The notes: generated by a model from the sequence alone, not told the origin. A DNA stretch of 64,000 nt from Neurospora tetrasperma FGSC 2508 (GCF_000213175.1 NW_009799101.1:1851631-1915630), one strand, 5' to 3'. Shown: positions 49,644-60,042, counted from the first letter of the stretch. Numbers and translations are program-made.

Positions 49644-50009
49644 ATGGCTGCGTTATATGAATTTTCTAACGATAATGTGTATAGGGAATTCGTAGTGCCG
49701 GTTCATATACACAATAGTAAGAGGAGGGTTGTTTTGTTTTTAGATCCTAAGCGAAAGAAGAAGAAGAGTAATAGCGAAGCTATTATTAATAGTTTTAAGT
49801 ATTTGGCGGATGCCTTAGTTACTAGGGGTATTAATAATCCTACTTCCGTTATTAAATTGTATTTATATTTTACCGAGGCAGTAAAGATCTTTGCAAAGGA
49901 TTGGGAGTATAAGATTTATTCGGTTATTAGTATTTATACTTTGCGCGAGTGGAAGGGTTTTAAGGTTAATGTATATTATTTTATAATTATTTTGAATAGA
50001 ATAAGGTAA
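49644..50009 (+). CDS. Unrecognised 121-codon open frame inside the Harbinger element
   Basis: An ATG-started frame (MAALYEFSNDNVYREF...) that stays open for 121 codons in sequence where RIP has closed most others; the open frame extends 12 codons further upstream without an ATG. It has a basic cluster, DPKRKKKKS, in its first half. Its latter part (NSFKYLADALVTRG, LYLYFTEAVKIFAKDWEYKI) looks like amphipathic helices. It lies on the strand opposite the transposase relic, where Harbinger elements often carry a second, Myb/SANT-like or otherwise accessory gene. I cannot match it to such a domain. It may be a fragment of a longer gene interrupted by the Gypsy insertion. Confidence 0.4.
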   Translation: MAALYEFSNDNVYREFVVPVHIHNSKRRVVLFLDPKRKKKKSNSEAIINSFKYLADALVTRGINNPTSVIKLYLYFTEAVKIFAKDWEYKIYSVISIYTLREWKGFKVNVYYFIIILNRIR

Positions 50010-50880
50010 GCATATTTTAATATATTAAAGGGTAAATTAGGTATTTAAAATAAGGAGGAGGAGGAGGAAGAGGATTTGTTTATATTATAGTTATAAGAGG
50101 AGAAGGATTCTTTTAATACTAATTTAGTTAATATAATTTTATATTTGGTTATTTTATATTTAAATTAGTAAATATATTATATTATAGTAGTTTATTAGTA
50201 GTTTACTTAAATAAATAAGGTTCCTATAGATGGGAGGGAGCGGGAAGTAGGCTCAACCCTAGATTTGATTTTTATTATCTTTTTTAACTTTTTTTTATAT
50301 TGAAACTTTAATACTAAAAAAAATATTATATATATAACAAAAAGTTATCCATTTAATTGCCGAAATAAATTAAATTAATATATTTATTTTATATCTATTT
50401 TGAGGTATATTTGTAATTAATGTAAATAATTCTATAAATTACTTTAATTAATAGTACGGGTTATTAAGATTATATAAATAGCGCTAATATTAATTAATAT
50501 ATTAAATATTAAATTTATACTTTTAATAGTAATTACTAATCTTTATACTTTTATATTCGAGAGTACTACTTTTAAGAAGGCTATATTTTGGGAGGTAATC
50601 GAGTAATTTGAATTAATAGTTCGATAAATACAATTTTGTTTAATTTAAGCACTTTGAGGTTAGTTTGGGCGGTTGGTACTAAATATATATATTTGCTCCC
50701 TTCTTTACTCCCTCCTTTTAATTATTCTATATTTCTCCCTTTTTTTTAAATCTCTTATAGTAATTTTGCTATATCCTTTTTATAATACAGTTACGATAAA
50801 GATTTATTTAATTATTTATCCCTTTAATTTTCTCCTAGTCTACTATTGCTATTGAAGGTAAGAAGTTTACTTTCTCCTCT
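50010..50880. other. Right arm of the Harbinger element, central part
   Basis: Very AT-rich and RIP-mutated. It includes the open frame's 3' flank and a purine stretch (GAGGAGGAGGAGGAAGAGG, near 50064). Nothing further is recognised. Confidence 0.4.
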
Positions 50881-51900
50881 AAAATTTAATAGGCTGCGGG
50901 GTTTACAATATTATATTTTATTTCCTTTATTTCGAGGTCGTACCCTTACTACTCCAAAATTTAATTTAATAATGTAGTAGTTGCGTATATTATTTTTATT
51001 TACATAGCGGGGTTGAAAGTTGGTAATATGCGATGGATTTTAAACGTCCCCTTCAACCGACCGATTATTTTTTTAATAATAATTTGAATTTGTAAGTATT
51101 AAAGGTTATATAACTCTTAATAGGTTATTAGTTTTAAACTAGTACGTTTAGTCTCTTTGAAGTAGTAATATACGTTGTAGTATAGTACAAGGAGTTTAAA
51201 ACTACTATTATAACTAGCATTAGTTAAATAGATTTATCCTTTAGGGATATTAAAACTATTAGCGTACATATAGTTCAATACCTTTATATCGTTGGCCGAC
51301 CCTTCCTAATTAAATTATATATATATAATCCTACTAGAAAGGTTATAAATTAATAAAATATTTATAGAAATACTTCCTTTATAGTTACACTATAGTCTTT
51401 ACTCTTTATACGGTACCCTTACATTAAAGTATGAATTATTGAGAATTCCTAATACTTTACAAAAATATAGGTAGAATTTAGGGTTAGATTAAATTTTATA
51501 TAGGGTAACCGGCTTAGGGAGTTTAACCTTCCTCTATACTAGTATAAGGTAAGTATTTAGAATTTTATAGAATATATTAGTAGTATATAAATATTTTATA
51601 TAATAAATACTAATAAAGATTATTAACCGGTATATTATTTCTAGACTAAATCCGAGGGTATATATAATTATACGAAAGGTTAAACCTTATATTACAATAA
51701 AAAAAAAGATTAATACCTTCTTATATATTATAGTCCTCTTCCAGCCGGATAAGGTAGTATATTTACCGAACTATATTATTAACCTATAGAAGGTATGCGG
51801 CGTTATTTTTAAAAAAATTTTTGGAAGCAGTCCGGATATTTATAAATAAGCTCGTATACTATTAATTAACTATTTCTACCAGTATTTATAGGAATACGGT
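50881..51900 (-). pseudogene. Degraded PIF/Harbinger DDE transposase
   Basis: On the minus strand one reading frame from about 51305 down to 50900 shows, in order, EGSANDIKVLNYMYANSF, then IYLTNASY near 51210, LYYNVYYYFKETKRTS, ELYNL, and IIGRLKGTFKI at 51037-51067. These match the family's G-x-A-x-D element, the DAGY block, YRGVRYHLKE, ELFNLRH and IERVFGVLKRRF, which contain the second Asp and the Glu of the DDE triad. The frame is broken by several in-frame stops at codons that would be CAA, CAG or TGG, just what C-to-T or G-to-A change at CpA makes. The glutamate block has itself decayed (GR where ER is expected). The 5' part, to about 51900, is inferred from position and not read clearly. 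Confidence 0.75.
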
Positions 51901-52281
51901 AGGCCTATAGTATTAAGCTAGTATTAATAAGTATTACAATTACTAATATTGCCCATATATGACGATGGTATAATATTTAGCAGCATTGTATAAGGGCGTT
52001 AGCAGGTATAGTAATTAATTTAATCAATTTATTATTAACAATAAGGGTAGTTACGTAGGGGGTTGAAATATAGACTCTACGTTTAGAATACTAACTCAGT
52101 AGCTAATTCGATTTTGAATAGTTTAGAATCGATTAATTTAGATTTTTAGTAGATTTACACGATTTTATTAGCCGTTTTAACGAAGTAGGTCAAGAAATTT
52201 CAGAATCGGTTTTTAGTAGGGATTTAAGGGTAAAAAATTTCAGTGTGTTTCCAAACACGGCTCTGAAAAAACGGCTCTAAA
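51901..52281. other. Right end of the Harbinger element, inside the inverted repeat
   Basis: Probable 5' flank of the transposase. RIP signs fade from about 52185, where CA and TG reappear. Confidence 0.45.
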
Positions 52282-52319
52282 CACTTCAGAGCCCGATTTC
52301 AGGGGAAACAAACACGCCC
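52282..52319 (-). repeat. Right terminal inverted repeat of the Harbinger element
   Basis: 38 bp, the inverted partner of 40229-40265. Further GGCTCT words lie just inside at 52258-52278. Confidence 0.9.
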
Positions 52320-52322
52320 TTA

Positions 52323-54222
52323 ATCATGGATCTCCGCTACAGAGATCTCCTTCTGCGTGCCAAGTAGCTTGGCCATCTCGAAGATAACCACTCAAGCGAG
52401 AGCCAGAATCATACGCACAAGTAGGCCAAGCAACAGTGACACTCATGTATATTTGGTTCATTCTGACACACTGGACTCAAGGCGTCTATTCTACCGTGTC
52501 ATTCTAATTGTCAGCTCTTTAGTTTTACCACAGCCCCTTATCTCGTTGGAAGTTTGGTATTATATTGTACCTTGCCAAGTAATCGTAGGGTTGCTTCAAA
52601 CTGACCAAAGACAAGACACATTTGGTACGTCTATCAACGCACTGAGCCCTTGAAGTATGCCTATTGTTTGCAGCTGTAAAGCACTACCTTGAAATTATCA
52701 CATTGGGACAAGTCTCGTTCAACTGTGAACATGTTGCAGGGTGTGTCGCAATCTTGCTTGTAGCTCTATGGACACGACTAAAGAACCCAATAAGAACTTA
52801 GCGACCAGATTACATTGGATTGTATCCATATTGGATTTGTCCTTGCGAACGGGCATCTCGCTGGCTTTATGTTATGTGTTTTGTCCCTCGTCAGAAAAAC
52901 CGAAGAGTTGTTAGTCATAGAAGAGACGGGAGTGATGTCTTCTATGATGTGCCACACAACTGAAATCATGATGAGTATTCACGGCTTGGATGACAGTAGG
53001 TAGGTAAGTAGCCCGGCAGGTGCTAACCCCGGCATCGGCACCATTATTTCCTTCCTTCCTTCTTCATTCCGCCGCTGGGATTGCCGCCGGACGCATCTCC
53101 GTACCTCTACCTTCCTAAGTCTCCTTCATCAGATCTCATCCAAGCCCCAAATTCCTATGTAAGAGACTTCTGGCTTTGCCTTCCTTCAGTTCCAACCACA
53201 ACCGCTTGGTCAAATTGCACAACGATTTACAGGACCTGCCGTTTAACCCCTGAAAACTCCAAGTCCAAAGACCTATTGCGTGTCTGGACTGGGAATGGTG
53301 TGTGTTGGGATACGTCAAGAGGCCTTTACATGCCTAGTAGCCGGTCTACCTATATGGTATCTGGGAACACTCTAGCCAACAGAAGCAATACAATGCAAAC
53401 GGCTCGCCGCTGCCAGAAGGATCGGTTATTGTTTCCTGTGCTCTCTCTCTCTCTTATACTCCTCTGGAGAGGTGGTTGGTTATGATCGAACCAACCGTCG
53501 GTGATACTTTTGTGCGACTCTTGGTTGAACTCATTTGAACACTATTTATTGACTGACCCCCTTTCTGATCACCAAATGCCAGCACAAATGTAAATAAATT
53601 TAGACTGAGACGATGAAGGAGGAGAGCAGTTAAGTATATGATCGTTTCGAGCAAACAAATTTGGATATAACCTCACCCATAGATGCAGGGGCCATCTTGA
53701 CAGCTTCCTATTGCACACCCGAGTTATGAGTGTAATGTACAACGGCAATAGAACTCATGAAAGACGCAGGGGCAAGAAACAGCAATTTCCTATGCCTTGA
53801 TGTTGAGACATGGTGTCGTGGTTAGTCAGGTAGTCTTGGTATCCCGCCAAGCAAAACGTTTGATAGTCGGTATATAAAAGTGTTTCTGAAGAAGAGAAAG
53901 TAACTCATCCTTACAACTTTAGAGGATATTTTTGCTTGTCTTTCTTGATAACGCGGTTGAACCAGGGACTCCTCATTTTGAACATTTTGGAGTGATATGA
54001 ATTGAATACCCTATTTGACCTCCCAAACCGGATCTTCACCATGAAAACTATCTTCGCGAGACTGAACACCGCTTAATCACCGCAGTCGCTCGCTTATATA
54101 CAAGCCATAACATCATCAAATCCATTTTCTTTTCTTCCTCCCACATATCCAAGCCCTAAACGTCATATTCTCCCCTCACAGCCAGCCTAAAGCTCAACCC
54201 AACTCAAGTTCTCTGCATTAAT
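52323..54222. other. Gene-poor region right of the transposon nest
   Basis: About 1.9 kb of ordinary composition, with no CpA loss. Open frames are at most 134 codons and resemble nothing known. CCTT/GGTAG simple words occur at 53000-53065. The last 200 bases are the 3' side of the PEX11-like gene. Confidence 0.5.
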
Positions 54223-55227
54223 TCAAGCAGTAGAAGCCCACAGCTCCCTCATCTGCACCAGTCCCGGGATACTTCCCAGCAACCCCACCACCATCTCGCT
54301 CACCAGCCCCTTCTCACTACTCCAATGTACCGTCAACGGCGCCCACGCCAAGTTCTTGGCCAGGTTACCCTTCCAGCTATCCTCCTTCCACCTTTCCTTC
54401 GGCTCCAGCGCCAGGAGCCGTCCAATCTCAATCCCGACATACGCAGCCCAGAACCTAGCTGACCACAGATATGCCTTTCCGATGCGCGCGGGTTGCCAAC
54501 CCAGTACGCCCTTGGAGGAAAGGTAGGCGCCGTTTTCGAGAACTTGCAAGGCGACGCAGAGGGAGAATTGCAAGAGGGAGATGGCTGTCTCGGTTGTGGA
54601 GGGGAGTTGCTCCTTTTCCGAGGCAGAAAGGGCGGAAGAAGAAGAAGATGAAGGGTTGCGCTTCGCCCGCCAAACAGCCGCCGCTTTGGCAAAGACGCCC
54701 TTGCCCCAGAAGTACATGCCCACCAAAGCCCAGAGGCGGGTCATGGTACGGGCCTCGCTCAGCAGTGTGGAAAGAGCATTGAGGCGCTTGGCGTGGACGA
54801 GGGCTTTGGCAGCCGCAGGCGCGACAGCGGCAGCAGTCTTGGAGTCGACCACGACCGCGGTCTTGGCGCCCGGGGGCACGGAACCCGCAATGACGGCGAG
54901 CCACTCACGCAAGGACCGTTGGAGGATGGAGCGCGAGAGGACCCCCAAAATTGAGGCGGAGAACTTGGAGGTGTAGCAGAGTAGGAGGAGGACGGTGTCG
55001 ATGCCCGTGGGGGTGGATAGGCACTTGTTGAGCCGCGCGAGAAAGGCGTCGGAGGCGTAGAGGGCCTTGGCCAGGGCGGCCGGCGACGGCTGGGGCTTCT
55101 TTTCGTTGACGGACGTGATGGGCTCGAGGGCGGCGGCGGCGGAGGGAGGGGGAATGGGTTCGCCCGAGGGAAGGTCGGCGACGGGCGCGACGGGCTCCGA
55201 CGCGATGGCGGGCGCTGAGTCGGACAT
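54223..55227 (-). CDS. Peroxisome proliferation protein, PEX11 family (PEX11C-like)
   Basis: PEX11 proteins sit in the peroxisomal membrane, elongate it and promote division. This is a single-exon gene of 334 aa. Residues 1-55 are Ala/Pro-rich and disordered. From residue 55 the PEX11 pattern begins: ASDAFLARLNKCLSTPTGID followed by the amphipathic/hydrophobic stretch TVLLLLCYTSKFSASILGVL. Later elements include LSTLLSEARTMTRLWALVGM, the hydrophobic ISLLQFSLCVALQVLENGAY and LWSARFWAAYVGIEIGRLL. The Ser-rich loop near residue 190 and the C-terminal KNLAWAPLTVHWSSEKG are typical of the fungal PEX11C subgroup as I recall it. The start is the first ATG of the frame. Confidence 0.85.
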   Translation of the reverse strand: MSDSAPAIASEPVAPVADLPSGEPIPPPSAAAALEPITSVNEKKPQPSPAALAKALYASDAFLARLNKCLSTPTGIDTVLLLLCYTSKFSASILGVLSRSILQRSLREWLAVIAGSVPPGAKTAVVVDSKTAAAVAPAAAKALVHAKRLNALSTLLSEARTMTRLWALVGMYFWGKGVFAKAAAVWRAKRNPSSSSSSALSASEKEQLPSTTETAISLLQFSLCVALQVLENGAYLSSKGVLGWQPARIGKAYLWSARFWAAYVGIEIGRLLALEPKERWKEDSWKGNLAKNLAWAPLTVHWSSEKGLVSEMVVGLLGSIPGLVQMRELWASTA

Positions 55228-56264
55228 TATGATTATTGGCTTTGGGATGTGGATAGTTGGTTGAAGATATGCTCAGAAGGTCAAGATGTCGTCGGCTGGA
55301 GAGAGACCGTGAAATTGGAAAAGTAAGAACAAAATCACGGGAAACAACTCGGTCGGCTGGAAACTCCCGCGTGTATTAATTGCGGAGAAATTGATATGGG
55401 TTATGTCCTTCAAGAAGCTCGCTCGAGTTCGTCCCAAGAGATCAAGACCTGGATCCAAGGAAGATAAAAATCAGATAAACTGGTATGATGGTACGAATGG
55501 TCTGGGATTGGTGGTCGGTCAATGTGCCGATGCTCGGTCCGTAGAAGATGATGTGGAGAGTAGCTTGTCAAAGTGTCAAGGTTGTGTACGGGAGGGGACC
55601 GAGGCGAGGGGACAAGAAGGGACGAAGAGGGGGGTTCTTTGGACGGAGTCTCCATTACCACGTTTTCCGACTTTATTTGATGAACACAATCTTCAACGGT
55701 TCAACAAGGCCCTTACCCATGACTACACACACATTTGCTTGTAGTCAATTCTACTGGGGCAGTTTACGCAGACACACAATTGTTCGCAGTGTAATCATCA
55801 TCATGAAGAGCAACGTTCAATTTCCCCAGATTCATTCAATTGATTCACTGTTTCCAGGCCGCGCGCACAGTTATCTGATCTTTGTGAATGCCTCGGTCCG
55901 CGGGGCAGTGTGGATGCTGTTCGAAACCCCTGTTCCTGTCAGTGGATTACACTTGTAGGGATAACGGCTGTACACGAGAAGTGCAGTCGATGAAGACGCG
56001 AGGCCTACAGCTGTCGCCAGACCGTCGTGACATTGGCACCTGGCAGGTCTGTTGACAGACTCCTGAACAACACTTGCAGTATTCATAACGACACTACCAC
56101 GCCCCCAGCAAGCGTATATCATGAGGTAAAATGTATTCAAATGAAACGAAAGCACAAGATATGAAATGTTAAATATGTATTACATTATCTACTCTATATC
56201 CCAATATGTCCAGACCCAATGCTTTCTACCACGCGACCGGCACGTCCAGGCCCAAGGAGTCTTC
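55228..56264. other. Intergenic region between the IRS4-like and PEX11-like genes
   Basis: About 1 kb containing the PEX11-like promoter and the 3' region of the IRS4-like gene, both on the minus strand. No other gene is supported. Confidence 0.55.
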
Positions 56265-58997
56265 CTAAAACACACCCTTCAAATGCCCCTTTGTCCTCCC
56301 CTTGTGCGCCTTTGGCGCCTTCACATTTACACTCAAGACCCGATCCATCGCGCTCTCCCACACGCCTTCCCCGACCACCGTTGGTATCTTCCTCCCTCTT
56401 AACCTCTGATCAATCAACCACATGCCCACCACAAACTCCTGCTTATCCAGCGCCCCACACTTGCGCCGATCCACAAGCTCCCAGACCTCCGCCAGCTCGT
56501 CCACCGGCAGCCGGCTCCGACTCCAGATATCCCTAACTACGACATTCACCACCAGATCCGCCTCGGGACCTTCCCGCGCCCGCGAGAGGTCGACCTGTCC
56601 CACCGAGTCGTCCGGCGGCGGTAGCGGCTGCCAGTTCTCCGGGTGCTCGAACGCGAAACCAGGACGCAGAAAGAGACCCCTGTTGCTGGCCCAGACGGCT
56701 TCGTACCGCCGTCGCTGACGGATTGTCATCTCGTCGCGCCAGCGCCGGCGTGCTCCCTCGTTGTGCGCATGTTTCTTGCCACCTAGGTGCTTTTTGCGGT
56801 GGCGGTGCGTTTGCAGGCGCAAGTCTTCGTCGTCCGACAGAGAGCGAGGGGCGCGGAGCGTCTTGAGGAGGCTGGCTGGCTGCGTATGCTCTGTCTGACG
56901 GCTGGGTCCTGTTCGGACTGGTAGGCTGTCGGCGGTGCGTTGTGGTATCAACGGTCTGGCGTGAGGAGGACTTTGGGTGCGGTGGCGGAGGTGAGGATGA
57001 GGAAGGTGATGATGACGATGGCCACGCCGGGGAGGAGGAACGGGTGGAAGGCCGGGTGATTCCAATGATGTTTGGGTCAGTGCTGTGAGACGTGATGACG
57101 CGAGGTTGCTTGCTATCATGGCATTCGTAAGGGAATCAAGGCTCATCTCGGGAGTTGGGCTGGCCCCAGTACTGTAACTGTATAGCCCGGTCCCGGGACG
57201 CAAGACAGGTGATGGTCGGGTTTGGGATGCCGGGGACCGCACAGACGCCGGGGTACTCACCCGGGACGCCCTGGATGAGGTGCTGGTATTGGCCCTGTCC
57301 AGCCGAGGGCGAACTCTCTCCAGTTCCTTGGTCGGCGTCTGAGGTCGTGGGGATGGGCTAGAGGAGGCTGAGACAAAAGTTTCGTCGGACGAAGTAGAGT
57401 TTCGAGACATATGGCGGTCCCCGAGACCGGTCTCAGCGCTTTGTTGAATTGTCTGAGACTGATCCACGCTCGGTGAGACAACCCGAGAACTTTTCCTGAT
57501 GGTTGGCTTGTTATCAGGTCTCGGGCTGGTAACGGTTTTGTAAGTTTTTGGTACAGCTGGAGAAGATTCAAGTCGCGGTGTCGAAACGACTCTTCTGGGC
57601 TGTGGTGAGATAATCTTTGTCTCGAAAATTTGGGCGTGCTGAGAAACAGGCGGCGTTGATGGTCGTTTGTCCGTAGGAACCTCTACCCCTTGCTTCGACT
57701 GCACGGTTCGGGGCGTTGCAGGAACCTTTTGCTGGCTCTTTCGCTCACTCGTTCCCTCGAATACTATATCCTTTGCCCCCGTTACCGTGACTTTACCACC
57801 CTCTCTGCTAGGTTTGTCGCGGACATCCCCATTACGATTCCGTGTCTCACCTTGTTCCTGATTACTAGATTCGCCATCCCGTCCCATGGCTCCAGTTGGG
57901 CTTTTTATCGATTCCACGGTACTGAGTGAAATATCCCTTCTTGGCTTAGGTTTCGGTTTTAGGGCAACCTTCGACTTGCCTGATGCAACGGAGGGCACTC
58001 CTCCAGTTCCACATTGGTTTTCGATGCTGAGGCCTTCTGAGGGCGTGGGAGACGGCGACGTTAGTGTCTGATGATGTTGGGTTTTTGATGCCGGACGAGG
58101 CTTCTTCTTCTTCTTCTTCTTGTTAGCAGTTTCTGCCTCTGCCTGTTTACCGTCGAACATAGCGACCAAGGACGTGGTGGGTGGAATGGATGCTGTATCC
58201 GGATGCTGAGAATCAAGTGCGGGAGGAGAAGGTGTGTTTAAGGTCGCTACACTTGAACTGCGTGTCCGGCCTGATCGGGCATGTTGCTGAGAAAGGACCG
58301 GATGCGTTTGTGGATTTGCCGAGCTCAGTGATGGGCTTGGTGATGGCGAACCGGACCTACTGGCCGCCAGAGTTGCAGCGATCCAAGAAACCGATTTGGG
58401 TTCAGGACTGGGCTTTGAGGTTGCTGGAGTAGGAGGATGAGAATAAGAGTTGTCGACTGCTTGGCTAGATAGAGAAGCTAGGGATGGCCTCCTCGAGCGC
58501 ATCGCTGGCCGTTTGCTTGGCGCATGATCGTTTGCCCGATCTTCGACATGTTGTTGTTGCTGTTGCGAGCTCCCGCCGGTGGCCTGACTATGCAGTTCCT
58601 GCCTGTTTGTCCTGCCGGCCGATCCAACACTTGAAGTTGAAGATGGCGTTGAGGTGACCACCCGTGATGCTTCGTTCTTGGAGGTGGTTGGAGGTGAGTG
58701 CTCTCTAGCAGCGAGGGTGGCTGCCAAGCGTGCCCCGTTGCTGCCACAAACTGTCCTAGAGGTTGATGTCGAAACGGACCCGGTCCCTGGAGTTGGTACC
58801 CGTGAACCCCCATGGGGCCGTGGAACGGCGGTATCGCTGCCTTTAGCCGCCGTCCGTTGCTGATGTTGAAAAGCCAGTGTTGCGCCCTTGAGAGCAGCAG
58901 CAAGACCGGTAGTAGCGGGATTCGTAGATGCCCCTGTCGGGGACGAGGTTGGGCTGGCAGGACCACGACCATCGCTGGAGGTCACCGACGCAGACAT
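56265..58997 (-). CDS. irs4: EH-domain protein, IRS4 type
   Basis: In yeast, Irs4 and its paralog Tax4 bind the phosphoinositide 5-phosphatase Inp51 through an EH domain and influence PI(4,5)P2 levels, cell-wall signalling, rDNA silencing and autophagy. This is a single-exon frame of 910 aa. Residues 1-740 are disordered, rich in Ser, Thr and Pro. An N-terminal block, LAAALKGATLAFQHQQ, echoes the conserved (A)ALKGA-AF element that recurs as WIAATLAASRSG near residue 205. A poly-Lys run encoded by TTC repeats lies near 58097-58120. The C-terminal EH domain covers about 775-880: RRRYEAVWASNRGLFL, then LPVDELAEVWELVDRRKCGA and LDKQEFVVGMWLIDQRLRG. The EF-hand loop (DRRKCGALDKQE) keeps the acidic and glycine positions. 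Assignment to Irs4 rests on this layout. Confidence 0.88.
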   Translation of the reverse strand: MSASVTSSDGRGPASPTSSPTGASTNPATTGLAAALKGATLAFQHQQRTAAKGSDTAVPRPHGGSRVPTPGTGSVSTSTSRTVCGSNGARLAATLAAREHSPPTTSKNEASRVVTSTPSSTSSVGSAGRTNRQELHSQATGGSSQQQQQHVEDRANDHAPSKRPAMRSRRPSLASLSSQAVDNSYSHPPTPATSKPSPEPKSVSWIAATLAASRSGSPSPSPSLSSANPQTHPVLSQQHARSGRTRSSSVATLNTPSPPALDSQHPDTASIPPTTSLVAMFDGKQAEAETANKKKKKKKPRPASKTQHHQTLTSPSPTPSEGLSIENQCGTGGVPSVASGKSKVALKPKPKPRRDISLSTVESIKSPTGAMGRDGESSNQEQGETRNRNGDVRDKPSREGGKVTVTGAKDIVFEGTSERKSQQKVPATPRTVQSKQGVEVPTDKRPSTPPVSQHAQIFETKIISPQPRRVVSTPRLESSPAVPKTYKTVTSPRPDNKPTIRKSSRVVSPSVDQSQTIQQSAETGLGDRHMSRNSTSSDETFVSASSSPSPRPQTPTKELERVRPRLDRANTSTSSRASRVSTPASVRSPASQTRPSPVLRPGTGLYSYSTGASPTPEMSLDSLTNAMIASNLASSRLTALTQTSLESPGLPPVPPPRRGHRHHHLPHPHLRHRTQSPPHARPLIPQRTADSLPVRTGPSRQTEHTQPASLLKTLRAPRSLSDDEDLRLQTHRHRKKHLGGKKHAHNEGARRRWRDEMTIRQRRRYEAVWASNRGLFLRPGFAFEHPENWQPLPPPDDSVGQVDLSRAREGPEADLVVNVVVRDIWSRSRLPVDELAEVWELVDRRKCGALDKQEFVVGMWLIDQRLRGRKIPTVVGEGVWESAMDRVLSVNVKAPKAHKGRTKGHLKGVF

Positions 58998-60042
58998 GAA
59001 GTTGGAGATTCAGGGATAGTATTGGTGTTGTTAACAGCTAGAGCCTTTCGACTTGCTGCTGACGGGATATCTTGAAAGCCTCGGGTCCCCTCCACGGCGT
59101 GACAGCAAAGTGCCAAAGGCAGAAAGTAGCAGAACTGAAACTGGATCTGCGGTCTGCGTTTGGCAACGTGGGTCTTCTCTCTTGTTTTTTTACGTGGACA
59201 TTATGTCCAGCATAGGAGGAATAGAATGGGGTCGTGGATGGATTCTAGGTTGTTTTAGCGATTGTTAGGCCGTTCGTTTGTTCGGAACCCCGGCCGGTCC
59301 AAGTGGAAACTCGGACTATTTTGACGTGCAGCTGAGTGACGACGGACGGGCTTTGGGAGTGATGCCGGCCCGAGTGATGGATGACAACATGCAACAGCAA
59401 ACGAGTCCGCAAGTAAGGCTCCAGAGGGGCAGCAGAGATGCCCCTGGAAGCGATCCCGATGATTGGCAGGCACGATTTGGCACTTTCACTTCAACTTTCG
59501 ATCCCTTCCCGTATTGTTGTTGTCTTCCCGCTCTTTGTAAAACTGGCTGTCAGAGGTAAGTCCGTCAGTACCTGCCTTACCACTCATTCGACCGACCACA
59601 CAACCCGTCTCTAAAGCCGGTCTGCTGATTTGGCCTGATATTTGGGAACAGGATCGCCACGAGTGGTCTCTTCTAGCAGAAAGAATATTACCTACCTACC
59701 GACGTTGTACCTACCTACTATTGTGTAAGGTACGGTTCGGGAGGTTACCAGGTGTCGAGCCCGTGACGCGGGCACATCCCGCCAGAGGTGTCAGCTCTAT
59801 GTAATCCGCAGGCGGTTTCAGCAGGGTCTGTGCGATGTAACAGTGGACCAATTAAGCGGGGCGCCCCTGCATAGCCGCACAGAGGCAGCAGCTAAGCTAC
59901 TCATGCGCCCTGAACTACAATATAATGATCCTTGGTTCATACCTGGAGATGGAGGTCCAAGCACCTAAACCGTGGAAGTTTTGAATCAAAACACAAAAAC
60001 AAAAAAAAAAAAGTCCAAAAAGAAGATTTGATGGTCATCGTG
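58998..60042. other. Intergenic region upstream of the IRS4-like gene
   Basis: Contains the IRS4-like promoter and leader (to about 59250). Repeated ACCTACCTAC/GGTAC words lie at 59690-59740. An A-rich stretch (59993-60012) serves the tRNA gene as terminator. Confidence 0.5.
59995..60022 (-). terminator. RNA polymerase III terminator of tRNA-Ser
   Basis: Read on the minus strand, a T5 run lies about 20 bases after the tRNA end (60022-60018), followed by a T12 or longer run, the standard pol III stop. Confidence 0.75.

Larger units (their letters stand above)
40226..52322. mobile_element. PIF/Harbinger DNA transposon carrying a nested Gypsy element
   Basis: The element runs from 40229 to 52319. 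Its ends are inverted repeats starting GGGCGTGTTTGTTTCCCCT on both sides, and it is flanked by TTA at 40226-40228 and 52320-52322. A 3 bp TTA target duplication with GGG-starting ends is characteristic of PIF/Harbinger. Removing the Gypsy insertion and its duplicated 5 bp leaves about 3.6 kb, a usual length for this superfamily. The right arm holds a degraded DDE transposase on the minus strand and a separate open frame on the plus strand. Subterminal copies of GGCTCTGAA lie inside both ends. Both arms are strongly AT-enriched by CpA loss, consistent with RIP, so the copy is almost certainly inactive. Confidence 0.88.
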
